Source: a virus
IMG/VR virus record: IMGVR_UViG_3300029286_000036
Span: 1-64,000 of that record
Strand: one strand, 5' to 3'
DNA: 64,000 bases
Made by a program: the position numbers and the translations under genes
In this document: in pieces, positions 51,292 through 59,547 of the stretch
Layout of the letters: each line of letters begins with the position of its first letter
Position numbering within the stretch: position 1 is the stretch's first letter
The notes under the pieces: generated by a model
Told to the model about the DNA's origin: nothing
What the model saw: only the letters and a program-made list of their open reading frames with translations
Database searches by the model: none

Positions 51292-51320
51292 ATTGTATCA
51301 GAAAAACGTCATCTTGTCAA
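51292..51320 (-). promoter_or_regulatory. Promoter TTGACA-17-TACAAT of the polymerase gene
   Basis: Minus strand: TTGACA, 17 bp ending TGA, TACAAT, about 20 bp before the polymerase ATG and just after the HNH gene stop. Confidence 0.88.
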
Positions 51321-51328
51321 GTAAAAAA

Positions 51329-51946
51329 TTATTTATTTCCTTTTTTCATGTTATCTATGTGCCAAAGAGGTTGGAGATTGGTATAGTGACATGCTTCCAG
51401 TAAGTGTTCTCTAATAGTTAAATCAAATTTGGATAAAGGTTTAATGTGGTCAATACTCCACTGCCCTTCTTTATTTCCGTGATTTTCCCAAGACATTCCG
51501 CTTAAGAATTTAGATTCAAGATAGGTTTTAAGAAAATCAATAGAACATCCTAAGTCTCTTACTGCTGAACCTGATTTATAACCTCGTTTAATAGCAGAAT
51601 GTAATCTAGCTCTTAAGGTTCTACTCAATTTAAAATTTACATCATTTGATTGTCTTTTTTGTAAGTAGACTCTCATGTAATCTCTCTTCTCTACTTTATG
51701 AGAATTATCATATTCCTTTCTCACATCTTTTATTTTCAAATAACGATTTCTATCATACTCACTTTTATCGGTCTTTTTTCCAATCCAATAATTCTTATTG
51801 CTTTCTTTTTTTAAAGGATGACTTAAGTAATACTCTTTAGAACTTATACTACGACAAGCTTTACATGCATAACAACTCTTACTAAACAATTTAAGTTCCT
51901 TAATTTCTCCGCATTTATTACATTTTCTTAATTCTAAGTCTTTCAT
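51329..51946 (-). CDS. HNH homing endonuclease
   Basis: 205 residues. A zinc site at the start (CNKCGEIKELKLF and CYACKAC), a basic helix region, and the C-terminal HNH core WSIDHIKPLSKFDL … CHYTNLQPLWHIDNMKKGNK. No clear ribosome site. Lies between primase-helicase and polymerase genes, upstream of the polymerase promoter. Confidence 0.87.
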   Translation of the reverse strand: MKDLELRKCNKCGEIKELKLFSKSCYACKACRSISSKEYYLSHPLKKESNKNYWIGKKTDKSEYDRNRYLKIKDVRKEYDNSHKVEKRDYMRVYLQKRQSNDVNFKLSRTLRARLHSAIKRGYKSGSAVRDLGCSIDFLKTYLESKFLSGMSWENHGNKEGQWSIDHIKPLSKFDLTIREHLLEACHYTNLQPLWHIDNMKKGNK

Positions 51947-51957
51947 ATGCTTTTTTC

Positions 51958-53919
51958 TTATTTCTTATTTGGTCTAATCTTATTTAAAATATTTTCTAAA
52001 TCTTCAGCACTATTGCTATAATTATACTCACATACTTTCTTCTTTTCGCTATTCTCTCTAGCTTCAGTAGCTTTTGGAATTAAGTCTTTTAGGGTATCGT
52101 ATTCTTCTGGAGTAGCCATACTTAATTCTCCTGTATTGGGTTCAAAACTTAATAGACGAGGCTGCAATACTCGTAGAGGGTCTGTTCTTCTTTTTTCTCT
52201 AACTTTAGCATAATGAAATGATAAAAAATACGCATCCAGTAAATGTTGTACACGTAACAATGGTTGCCAAATTGTAATGATATAATCAGCTATATTTTCA
52301 AATTGTGAAATACCATAGGCACCATCAATTGCGATAGGAACATCTCCTGTACCTTTACCTTTTGTAGTTTGGGTTAAAACTATCAAAAAAACATTTAACA
52401 TCTTAGCTAAAGGTTTTAATTGAGTAGCAAGATTTTCCATACTTAGACATCTCTTATCTCCTCTCTGTTGTAGTTCGTTTTCTGCTCCAAAAGTGTATTT
52501 TTTATGTAAATCAACTACTCTACTCATTATACCTATGTGGTCAATGGCTACACACCCAACTTCTTTTCCTGTTTGTTTTTTAATCTCAGTTGTATATTCA
52601 AAAACTTCCTGAATTCCTATATTTCTAGGTTCCCCTAACTCATCTTCATTTCCTATAACATATAATCTATTGGCTAAGTCTGATTCTTTTCCTACCAAAG
52701 CTATCCACCTTTCAACTATATCTTCTGCGGGCATTTCTAAACTAAAAAACACATATACATCATCTTTTGTTGGATTATTAAATATCATGTCTTTCAATAT
52801 CTTTAACGCAACACAGGTCTTTCCTATGCTTGGTCCAGCTATTAATCCTAAAACTTGCTTTTTTGCCCATGGCTTAGTTAGGCAATCAAACATTGTTGGA
52901 CCATTTACAGGTTCTCCAACTGTATCCTGTATCCCCATCCTAATTTGCTGTGCAACTGTCATAAATCTGTTTTTAGCTCTTCCAATATAAGCCTTATCCA
53001 CAGTTCCTATCGCATACTCGTATCGAGAGCTTCCTTTAGAAAGTGCCTTCTGCGTATTAGCTATTACAGCTAATGCATCATTCTTTTTAATATCTTTATT
53101 ATATAAAATATTAGCTAACTTTAAATCAGCGGAAGACCTATCTCCCTTATACATTGTAGGATTATTGAAGAGGTCGCTAACTTGTTGATTCTCATACATC
53201 AAATCTATAAATGATTCAGGTAATTCATCTAAATTTACATCTTGTGACACGTTGATTTGTAATTTTCCATCTAACTTATCTAAATGATTTTGAGCTTTCT
53301 TGTTATCGATTTCCGATACTGTGAATAATTCCGAAGGAAGGTCATTTAATGTGTATTCCTTATCAGTGTTTTCTACATCTTCAATTCTTGTAGACATAAT
53401 CTGACTATCATAGTGCTTTGTATTTACATAATTTGGTACTCTCATTAATTGAAGGACAGTCCATACCGAGGGGTCTGACTTAAAGTAGTGAATTAAGTTT
53501 AATTGAAGTAATACATAGGATTCTCTATCTAAATCTAATATCCTCCAGTAAGCATGTACCCCGTGTCCTGAATCTACTACCATGGATGGTTTTAGTGAAA
53601 ATTCAGATAATTTAGCATAAACTTCTTCTTTGGAGGCATATACTTTATCCTTAAGGTCTATGTCTATAAATATATAATTAAACACATCTATATCATTACC
53701 ATTTGCATACCATTTTCCCTGAGCGTATATATCTGTGGAAGGATGATTTGGCATCCAATAAATATTATATCCCAATGAGTTTAATATCTGTACAGTTTCT
53801 TTATCAAAACATCCTTCTATGATATCGTTGCCATCAATTTCTTGTACAAATTCGGGATTTGGCTCATCCTTTAACATGGGTTTTGCCCAATTTGGTTTTA
53901 TGCACCTATAAAAAGTCAT
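51958..53919 (-). CDS. Primase-helicase
   Basis: 653 residues. N-terminal part with FIDIDLKD (84-91) and SGHGVHAYW (117-125), motifs of archaeo-eukaryotic-type (RepB-like) primases. C-terminal part is a DnaB/RecA-type helicase with P-loop GPSIGKT (362-368), a FSLEMPAEDI block, VAIDHIGIMS (Walker B) and VLTQTTKGKG. So one protein unwinds and primes. A basic/acidic tail follows. Site AAGGATG. Genes for polymerase and an A1-like protein flank it. Confidence 0.85.
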   Translation of the reverse strand: MTFYRCIKPNWAKPMLKDEPNPEFVQEIDGNDIIEGCFDKETVQILNSLGYNIYWMPNHPSTDIYAQGKWYANGNDIDVFNYIFIDIDLKDKVYASKEEVYAKLSEFSLKPSMVVDSGHGVHAYWRILDLDRESYVLLQLNLIHYFKSDPSVWTVLQLMRVPNYVNTKHYDSQIMSTRIEDVENTDKEYTLNDLPSELFTVSEIDNKKAQNHLDKLDGKLQINVSQDVNLDELPESFIDLMYENQQVSDLFNNPTMYKGDRSSADLKLANILYNKDIKKNDALAVIANTQKALSKGSSRYEYAIGTVDKAYIGRAKNRFMTVAQQIRMGIQDTVGEPVNGPTMFDCLTKPWAKKQVLGLIAGPSIGKTCVALKILKDMIFNNPTKDDVYVFFSLEMPAEDIVERWIALVGKESDLANRLYVIGNEDELGEPRNIGIQEVFEYTTEIKKQTGKEVGCVAIDHIGIMSRVVDLHKKYTFGAENELQQRGDKRCLSMENLATQLKPLAKMLNVFLIVLTQTTKGKGTGDVPIAIDGAYGISQFENIADYIITIWQPLLRVQHLLDAYFLSFHYAKVREKRRTDPLRVLQPRLLSFEPNTGELSMATPEEYDTLKDLIPKATEARENSEKKKVCEYNYSNSAEDLENILNKIRPNKK

Positions 53920-53955
53920 ATTACATCCTTATGCCTAGGATTGTTACTCTTACCA

Positions 53956-54258
53956 TTAATCTACTTTTTTAACGTGATACTTATTGCCCAAGTCTATCAT
54001 TATTGAGTTTACTGCACCAATTTTCTTGCTATTTTCGGATACACCTCTTATAGCCATTTGAAAAACTTGAAAGCATTCGCCTGTTTCTGAATCTACATAA
54101 AATAATTTACCTTTATGATAAGGGTCTCTTTCTGTAGAATCTTTTTTTGTATCATTTGGATTATCCATAATGATTGAACAAAATGTTTCACCTTTTGAAT
54201 CTTTCTTTTCAAAAATCTTACCAATGAATTTCTTAAGTGCGTTTTTGTTGTCTTCCAT
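53956..54258 (-). CDS. Hypothetical protein, possible OB-fold
   Basis: 100 residues. The strand pattern (FIGKIFEKKDSKGETFCSII, then GKLFYVDSETGECFQVFQMA and SIMIDLGNKYHVKKVD) could form a small beta barrel such as a single-strand DNA-binding fold. Position beside primase-helicase fits. No family confirmed. GGGAG site. Confidence 0.45.
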   Translation of the reverse strand: MEDNKNALKKFIGKIFEKKDSKGETFCSIIMDNPNDTKKDSTERDPYHKGKLFYVDSETGECFQVFQMAIRGVSENSKKIGAVNSIMIDLGNKYHVKKVD

Positions 54259-54284
54259 TTCTTTAATTCTCCCTTTTTTATTAC

Positions 54285-54812
54285 TTATTTTTTACCTATA
54301 TTAAATCTTGCTAATGTTGCTTTAACTGCCGGATTACTTGACGTAACTGGTGTTTTTGGAGCTTCTTGAACAACTGGAGCTGGGGTAGGTGCTACTACAA
54401 CCGGAGCTACTGGAGTTGTATTTATTTTATTCATAAATGAAGGTCTTGCAACAGGGGTTTCCGCTTTAGGAACTACTGGAGCTGCTACAGGTTCTGGTTC
54501 GCATTCTGGTGAAGGAGCAACTTCTTCATTATTCCCATAAACAGATGCCCATTCTTTAGGAAATAAAGTATTGTCGGTCTTAGACTGACCATATTTGAAT
54601 TCCATGTTTGTATCTTTATCCACTATGGAATAAAACTTGCTACCATCTTTTACTTTACGATAAGTAATTACTAAATTAGTACCGCCTTTAAATCCCTTTG
54701 TAGGAATACCAGAATAGAATGAAGCTTTTTCAAAGAACTCTTTTTGAGTCGTAGCTTCTTCTTTAATGGTAAACTCAGTCTCGCCAATCTTTAATTTCAT
54801 CTCAAAATTCAT
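54285..54812 (-). CDS. Beta-domain protein with Pro/Ala linker
   Basis: 175 residues: a folded N-terminal domain (~1-95), a long Pro/Ala/Val linker (APVVVAPTPAPVVQEAPKTP) and a short conserved-looking tip (VKATLARFNIGKK). The design (DNA-binding-like domain, flexible linker, tail) resembles single-strand binding or accessory replication proteins, but the tail is basic, not acidic as in SSB. Role unknown. Confidence 0.5.
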   Translation of the reverse strand: MNFEMKLKIGETEFTIKEEATTQKEFFEKASFYSGIPTKGFKGGTNLVITYRKVKDGSKFYSIVDKDTNMEFKYGQSKTDNTLFPKEWASVYGNNEEVAPSPECEPEPVAAPVVPKAETPVARPSFMNKINTTPVAPVVVAPTPAPVVQEAPKTPVTSSNPAVKATLARFNIGKK

Positions 54813-54863
54813 AATACCTCCAATTCGTTGTATTTATATCACATCTTAGTCAAAAAATCAAAT

Positions 54864-56504
54864 TTATTTTATCGTGTATTTTCCATCAATGATATTAATA
54901 AGTTGTCTCTGACCATTTTCATAAATTATGCACAAAGTTTGTAACCAAGAAGAAGGACCGACATTGTAGACTAATTGTAAATAAGAAGAAGTTCCTACAG
55001 CCCATGCATCTCTTAGAATTCCTGGGGCATGTGAGTGACCTGTTACAGACTTAACATAAGACTTTTCCATAGAAGCTAAATTTCCTCTACTTCCGTTTGG
55101 TCCTTTGTCCCCATGTGCTCCACATTCTATGCCAGCTATCTTAAAATCTTCATCTCTTCTAAGCCATTTTATATTAGTTTCCATTCTGACCCCTGATTCA
55201 TTTACTCCAACTTGAAGAGGGTCTTTCTTGTCAAGTATAGCAATAGATAGTTCTAATCCAATTCTAAGATTTGAAGAATCATTATGAAAATGACCTGCTG
55301 ATAAATATCTATTTAGAAAGTCATCATGGTTAGATTTTACAACAACCACTTCATCTGTTAGTTTTGCTAACATATTTAGGTCTTTAGCAACCCCAGCCAA
55401 CTCTTCTTTTATATCTAATTTTCCAGCTTCAGCTCTTATACACTTGAGTGTTGAGTTATCCTTTTCATAAGGATTTATACTCATTCCATTAAAAACATCA
55501 TGAAGAATTATTCTTTTGGGTTTTAATTTAATTGCAAGTTCTTTTATTGCTTTGACAACTTTAGGGTCAGTTTCGCCTGAATGCCAATCCCCTGGAATCA
55601 TTGCTGCTGGAGCTACCTCTTTACAAGTTGTACCTGTATACTCTTTTCCAAAATCACAAAAAGAACCATTCTCATCAAACTGAATTGGTCTTGGATGAAA
55701 TACTTGTTCATCCTGAATTTCTACTACAAATGCTCCCATTTTATGGTCAGAATCTGCAATATAATCTGTTCTCCCTGACCCATACTTTTCCGACTTATAA
55801 TTAGGAAAGGTAATTGCGCCAGTAGTCATTAACGCATGCGGAAGTTTTGTATTTGATATAGATTCCATTTTTAACATCTGTTTTGGAGATGCAAATACGA
55901 AAGAACCTTCTTTTTGAATCCTACTCAATCCTGTTGTAGGATTTATTTGCTTTGCAGTCGTCTTAATTGCACATATGAAAAAATTAGAATTCAACTCAGT
56001 GTCATCCATGATTATGTGTTCATCTTTTAGTAATCTGTCAATAGTACCATAACCGCCCATAGAATTAGCAGGGTCAGAACATACTACTATTAGTAATTCA
56101 GCTTTATTTATTTTACAGTAGTTCTTAACTGACTTTAATGCATTCTCATCTACAGCACATCCAGTTACGGCTGTTGTTATAATGAATCTGTTATTTTTCT
56201 TTATAACTTCCTTTATCTCATTTTGACAATCATCATTTGTAAAATTTTCAACAGCTATATCTGTAAATGATTCTGGATACTGTTTTCTAGCAAGGTCATA
56301 TATTTCCTTTACAGAACCAAAACGATTCTTAAAAAAGGATTCACTTATTTCAGCATGTTTGCAAAAACCAACAAGAGTAACTATTCCTAATTTAGAAATG
56401 TAATACTCAACAAACATTTTAACTAAATTATCAATTCGTTGATTTTCTAGTTCTTGCTGTTTTTGTTCTCTTTCTTTTTTAGCTTTTTCTAAATCTTCTC
56501 TCAT
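54864..56504 (-). CDS. T5 A1-like metallophosphoesterase
   Basis: 546 residues. The C-terminal half has phosphoesterase motifs: PGDWHSGETDP (~308-318), LHDVFNG, VVKSNHDDFLNRYL, HGDKGPNGSRG and TGHSHAPGI. With an N-terminal helix-turn-helix-like part (YISKLGIVTLVGFCKHAEIS) this resembles phage T5 A1, which is needed for host DNA breakdown and second-step DNA transfer. I recall that similarity; it should be checked. Overlaps the upstream zinc-finger gene by four bases. Confidence 0.65.
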   Translation of the reverse strand: MREDLEKAKKEREQKQQELENQRIDNLVKMFVEYYISKLGIVTLVGFCKHAEISESFFKNRFGSVKEIYDLARKQYPESFTDIAVENFTNDDCQNEIKEVIKKNNRFIITTAVTGCAVDENALKSVKNYCKINKAELLIVVCSDPANSMGGYGTIDRLLKDEHIIMDDTELNSNFFICAIKTTAKQINPTTGLSRIQKEGSFVFASPKQMLKMESISNTKLPHALMTTGAITFPNYKSEKYGSGRTDYIADSDHKMGAFVVEIQDEQVFHPRPIQFDENGSFCDFGKEYTGTTCKEVAPAAMIPGDWHSGETDPKVVKAIKELAIKLKPKRIILHDVFNGMSINPYEKDNSTLKCIRAEAGKLDIKEELAGVAKDLNMLAKLTDEVVVVKSNHDDFLNRYLSAGHFHNDSSNLRIGLELSIAILDKKDPLQVGVNESGVRMETNIKWLRRDEDFKIAGIECGAHGDKGPNGSRGNLASMEKSYVKSVTGHSHAPGILRDAWAVGTSSYLQLVYNVGPSSWLQTLCIIYENGQRQLINIIDGKYTIK

Positions 56505-56881
56505 TTTTTTATCCCCTTTTTATAATCCTTGGAACATTGAATAGAGGTGTCTCTATTCTTCTCATAATCATCTTTTCCTCTATCAGGATTAGCTAATACT
56601 CGCCTTTCCCATGTTTCTTGATTATATTCTGGATTTCTAAGTAAAGCTTTTTGATAGCATTCTTTATTAAAATCTGGATTAAGAGCTAATCTTCTTTGAT
56701 ATTCATCTCTATTTATATTTGGATTTAATAATTTATCTCTAGCATATCTCTCTCTATCTACCAAGGTAGTACATGATTTACACCTATGAGATATACCATC
56801 ATGTCGGGATTTATTTTTATGGAAATCGGAAAAATCTTTCCATTGCTGACATTTACTACATTTTTTGGTCTTGTCCACCAT
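56501..56881 (-). CDS. Zinc-finger protein with four 15-residue repeats
   Basis: 126 residues. The N-terminal CSKCQQWKDFSDFHKNKS … CKSC is the zinc finger of endonuclease VII/HNH homing enzymes. It is followed by four tandem 15-residue repeats (48-107) such as RRLALNPDFNKECYQ and KALLRNPEYNQETWE, then a basic end. No nuclease core is present, so it may be a shortened homing endonuclease or a DNA-binding protein derived from one. Confidence 0.6.
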   Translation of the reverse strand: MVDKTKKCSKCQQWKDFSDFHKNKSRHDGISHRCKSCTTLVDRERYARDKLLNPNINRDEYQRRLALNPDFNKECYQKALLRNPEYNQETWERRVLANPDRGKDDYEKNRDTSIQCSKDYKKGIKK

Positions 56882-56904
56882 TGTAATTCTAACCTCTCAG
56901 ATAC

Positions 56905-56933
56905 ATTCTAACACAAAACAGTTACATTGTCAA
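56905..56933 (-). promoter_or_regulatory. Promoter TTGACA-17-TAGAAT
   Basis: Minus strand: AAAAATAATACTTGACA (TAA is the stop of the upstream gene), 17 bp ending TGT, TAGAAT. Confidence 0.85.
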
Positions 56934-56936
56934 GTA

Positions 56937-57503
56937 TTATTTTTTACCTCTCGTACTTGGACTATCAGATTCTGCTAAAACAAATCCAGCAATATTAAAT
57001 ATACTTACTCGCTGTTTATTACCAGTTACATATTTATCGCCAGTCATTAATTCTTTTAAACGATAATACCACATTCTATTAAAATCATCTAACATTCCTT
57101 TATTTTTTATAACATATTCTGAAGCTTTATCCATATCATTATTAAAATAAATAGCAGCAATTATCCCACATAGTGAAGACATGATGCTCTTCTGCTTTGA
57201 TGTTAATTCTCTATGAATTGCAAAAGATAATCTTAATGCTTGAAGGTCTTTGCGTGCGTTATAGTGCAGCTTATCTTCATTCCTGATGATATAATCCAAT
57301 CCTCTTTCGTTGGAATCTTTTAAAGTTGCAACTGTTTTATTTAACTCAGATATTTCTTTTATTATATAAACATCTGGGCAAATTGGATGATATAACAGAC
57401 AGAAATTACCTAGAACTTCGTACACTAAAAATGTATTAGATGCTTGATTTCCTTCCATCTTCAGTGTTACGGTCATTCCTTTTTCGATTTTTTTATCGTT
57501 CAT
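56937..57503 (-). CDS. Hypothetical protein, 188 aa
   Basis: Beta-rich first part (GMTVTLKMEGNQASNTFLVY, then FCLLYHPICPDVYI), helical second part with a hydrophobic stretch (IMSSLCGIIAAIYFNNDMDK). Translationally coupled to groEL (ATGA overlap), which suggests a partner or a shared regulation. No family recognised. Confidence 0.55.
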   Translation of the reverse strand: MNDKKIEKGMTVTLKMEGNQASNTFLVYEVLGNFCLLYHPICPDVYIIKEISELNKTVATLKDSNERGLDYIIRNEDKLHYNARKDLQALRLSFAIHRELTSKQKSIMSSLCGIIAAIYFNNDMDKASEYVIKNKGMLDDFNRMWYYRLKELMTGDKYVTGNKQRVSIFNIAGFVLAESDSPSTRGKK

Positions 57504-59110
57504 TTGTTATCCCTCACATAGATTATTCCGCCACCTGCTGTACTCAATAACGCTGCAATCGAAACTGCATTTTCTAACGCACACCTAGTAACTTTAACTG
57601 GGTCTATTATTCCTGCTTCAAGTGCATTAACTATTCTACGATGCCTTGCGTCATAGACGTTTAATTCTTTACCTAAAATTTCACCCATTTCTTCAATCTT
57701 TAATCCACCACTTCCGATATTTCTGAGTATCTGATTAAATGGTTCCATTAATGCCCGACACATTATCTTATCCCCAACATTGTCAGAATCTACTATACTC
57801 ATTGCAATTTTTAATAATGCAACTCCACCACCAACCACCACACCTTCCTCGATTGCTGCTCTTGATGCATTTAAGGCATCTTCGATTCGGTCATATTTTT
57901 CTTTTATTTCAAAATCAGTAGCTCCACCAACTCCAATCTTTGCTATCCCACCTGTCAATGCTGCTATTCTATCTGCAACAACTTGAGCATCATATGGACT
58001 TTCTGCTGCTTTCTTTAACGCCTTAAGTTGGTCAACTCTTTCCAGAATATCTTCTTCAGCTCCCTGACCTCCGTAAATCGTAGTAGTATACTTATCAATC
58101 AGAATTCTATCAACTAAACCAAAATCATCTAGTTCACAATTACTTAAGCCTCTATTGCCATTTCCAAGACGAGTTCCACCTGATAATACAGCTAAATCAT
58201 CATAATATCCAGTTCTTACTGTAGTCTGATGTGGTCCCTTAACGGCACAAAATGATAATCCAGCTTCTGCTCTCTGAATTAATAGCCATTGAATTGCTTC
58301 GTTGCTAAATTCATTTGCAAGTATCACAATCGGAGGAATAACTCCTTTTTTCTCTGCTGCTAAGATATTTAAAGCATTAACTAATTCGGTGTAATTAAGC
58401 ATTTTTCCATCAAAGATTAATAAATAACATTTTTCTGCTTCGTAACGGGTTCTTTCACGATTATTAAAAAATCTATCTGTTGCTTCAGCCCCTCGTTTGA
58501 ACTGGTACCCTTCCACAATCTCAAGGGTAGTATTTTGAGTATGTCCTTCGTCTACGGTAATGACTCCTTCTGCTCCAACTTTATCGAATGCTTTGCTTAA
58601 TATTTCTCCAATCTCCTCATCGCCATTTGCTGAAATACAAGCAACCTGTTTAACCATTTCGTAATTATTTCCAACAGGAATAGCCATCTCTTTCAATTTT
58701 TCTAAAACTCTTTTTGAGGAGAGTTCTACTTGTTCTCTAACAAGCTGTGGATTTAATTCAGGATTTAATTTTAGAGTTTCCAGAGTTTGATTTAATATTG
58801 CTTCGCCTAACACAATCGCAGTGGTAGTTCCATCTCCTGCTGTTCTATTTGTTTTTTGACATATTGCCTTAACTGATTGAATTATTAAGTCTTTTTCTGG
58901 GTCATCTGAGAAACACTCATTGGCAACGCTTACTCCGTCTTTGGTAATCTTAGGGGCTAAAGGAGACCCATCTAGTGCCTGTCCTATTCTCTGAATTATT
59001 ATAGGAAGTCCACCTGGTCCGAGGGTTCTTTTTACGATTCCTGCAATTTCTTTCATGCCTTCTAAGATTTTCGGAAATAATGTTTCTTTTTCTAAAATCC
59101 TTTTGCTCAT
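57500..59110 (-). CDS. groEL: GroEL-type chaperonin
   Basis: 536 residues. Conserved: TLGPGG near 29-34, ITKDGVSVA (55-63), GDGTTTA (92-98), ACISANGDEEIGEI, and EEGVVVGGGVALL in the C-terminal part. Compared with E. coli GroEL the segment before ITKDG has about ten extra residues (RIGQALDGSP) and the C-terminal Gly-Gly-Met tail is missing. Folds phage (probably capsid) proteins; a GroES-like gene is at 26.7 kb. AGGAG site; own promoter. Confidence 0.93.
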   Translation of the reverse strand: MSKRILEKETLFPKILEGMKEIAGIVKRTLGPGGLPIIIQRIGQALDGSPLAPKITKDGVSVANECFSDDPEKDLIIQSVKAICQKTNRTAGDGTTTAIVLGEAILNQTLETLKLNPELNPQLVREQVELSSKRVLEKLKEMAIPVGNNYEMVKQVACISANGDEEIGEILSKAFDKVGAEGVITVDEGHTQNTTLEIVEGYQFKRGAEATDRFFNNRERTRYEAEKCYLLIFDGKMLNYTELVNALNILAAEKKGVIPPIVILANEFSNEAIQWLLIQRAEAGLSFCAVKGPHQTTVRTGYYDDLAVLSGGTRLGNGNRGLSNCELDDFGLVDRILIDKYTTTIYGGQGAEEDILERVDQLKALKKAAESPYDAQVVADRIAALTGGIAKIGVGGATDFEIKEKYDRIEDALNASRAAIEEGVVVGGGVALLKIAMSIVDSDNVGDKIMCRALMEPFNQILRNIGSGGLKIEEMGEILGKELNVYDARHRRIVNALEAGIIDPVKVTRCALENAVSIAALLSTAGGGIIYVRDNK

Positions 59111-59145
59111 GTATAAATCTCCTAATTAATTTTCAACTCAAGTAA

Positions 59146-59174
59146 GTTATATCATATTTCGAAGAATAAATCAA
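59146..59174 (-). promoter_or_regulatory. Promoter TTGATT-17-TATAAC of groEL
   Basis: Minus strand: TTGATT, 17 bp ending TGA, TATAAC, 36 bp before the groEL ATG. Somewhat weaker boxes than the others. Confidence 0.7.
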
Positions 59175-59197
59175 GAACTATTTCGTGTGTATGTGAA

Positions 59198-59257
59198 AAT
59201 GTTATAGATAATGTTATAGATAATGTTACAGAAAATGTTACTGATATTGTTATTGAC
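59198..59257. repeat. Five 12-bp tandem repeats (AATGTTATAGAT)
   Basis: Units start at 59198, 59210, 59222, 59234 and 59246: two perfect copies of AATGTTATAGAT and three diverged copies (AATGTTACAGAA, AATGTTACTGAT, ATTGTTATTGAC). They resemble iterons or operator repeats next to an AT-rich segment. Confidence 0.8.
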
Positions 59258-59512
59258 TGTGGTTCTTATAATATTTAAGAATATATATTATTTATTATAT
59301 AATATTCAATTATTAGAATTTAAACTGTTGTATTTTCTTAAAAGAAAAGAAATAAAAGAACAATTGAAGCTTCTAATAAAATTCTATTGTATATTCTAAA
59401 ATACATTCTTCTGTAGTTTCTTATAAGATTCTTAAGATTCATTATATCTTATGTGGGGTCATACGAGCATTGAAGGTTCATCTGAAATATTCCGCCCGCC
59501 ACAAAATAGACC

Positions 59513-59541
59513 TTGCCTTTTTTCCGAAAGTATGATATACT
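59513..59541 (+). promoter_or_regulatory. Promoter TTGCCT-17-TATACT of the rightward arm
   Basis: TTGCCT, 17 bp ending TGA, TATACT, then six bases and the ATG of the helicase gene. The expected transcription start coincides with the start codon. Confidence 0.85.
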
Positions 59542-59547
59542 TGAGGC

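Larger units (their letters stand above)
59111..59547. other. Divergent control region between the two arms
   Basis: 437 bp with no gene. It holds the groEL promoter, five 12-bp tandem repeats, a very AT-rich stretch (about 59265-59420) with A/T runs and TAAGA-type direct repeats, and the rightward promoter at the far end. It is the only place where transcription diverges in the window and is a reasonable place for a replication origin. Confidence 0.6.

Noticed and set aside
59198-59278. Repeat peptide VIDNVIDNVTENVTDIVIDC
   Set aside because: The 12-bp repeats are in frame by length, but no start codon lies upstream in that frame before stops, so it is treated as non-coding repeats.
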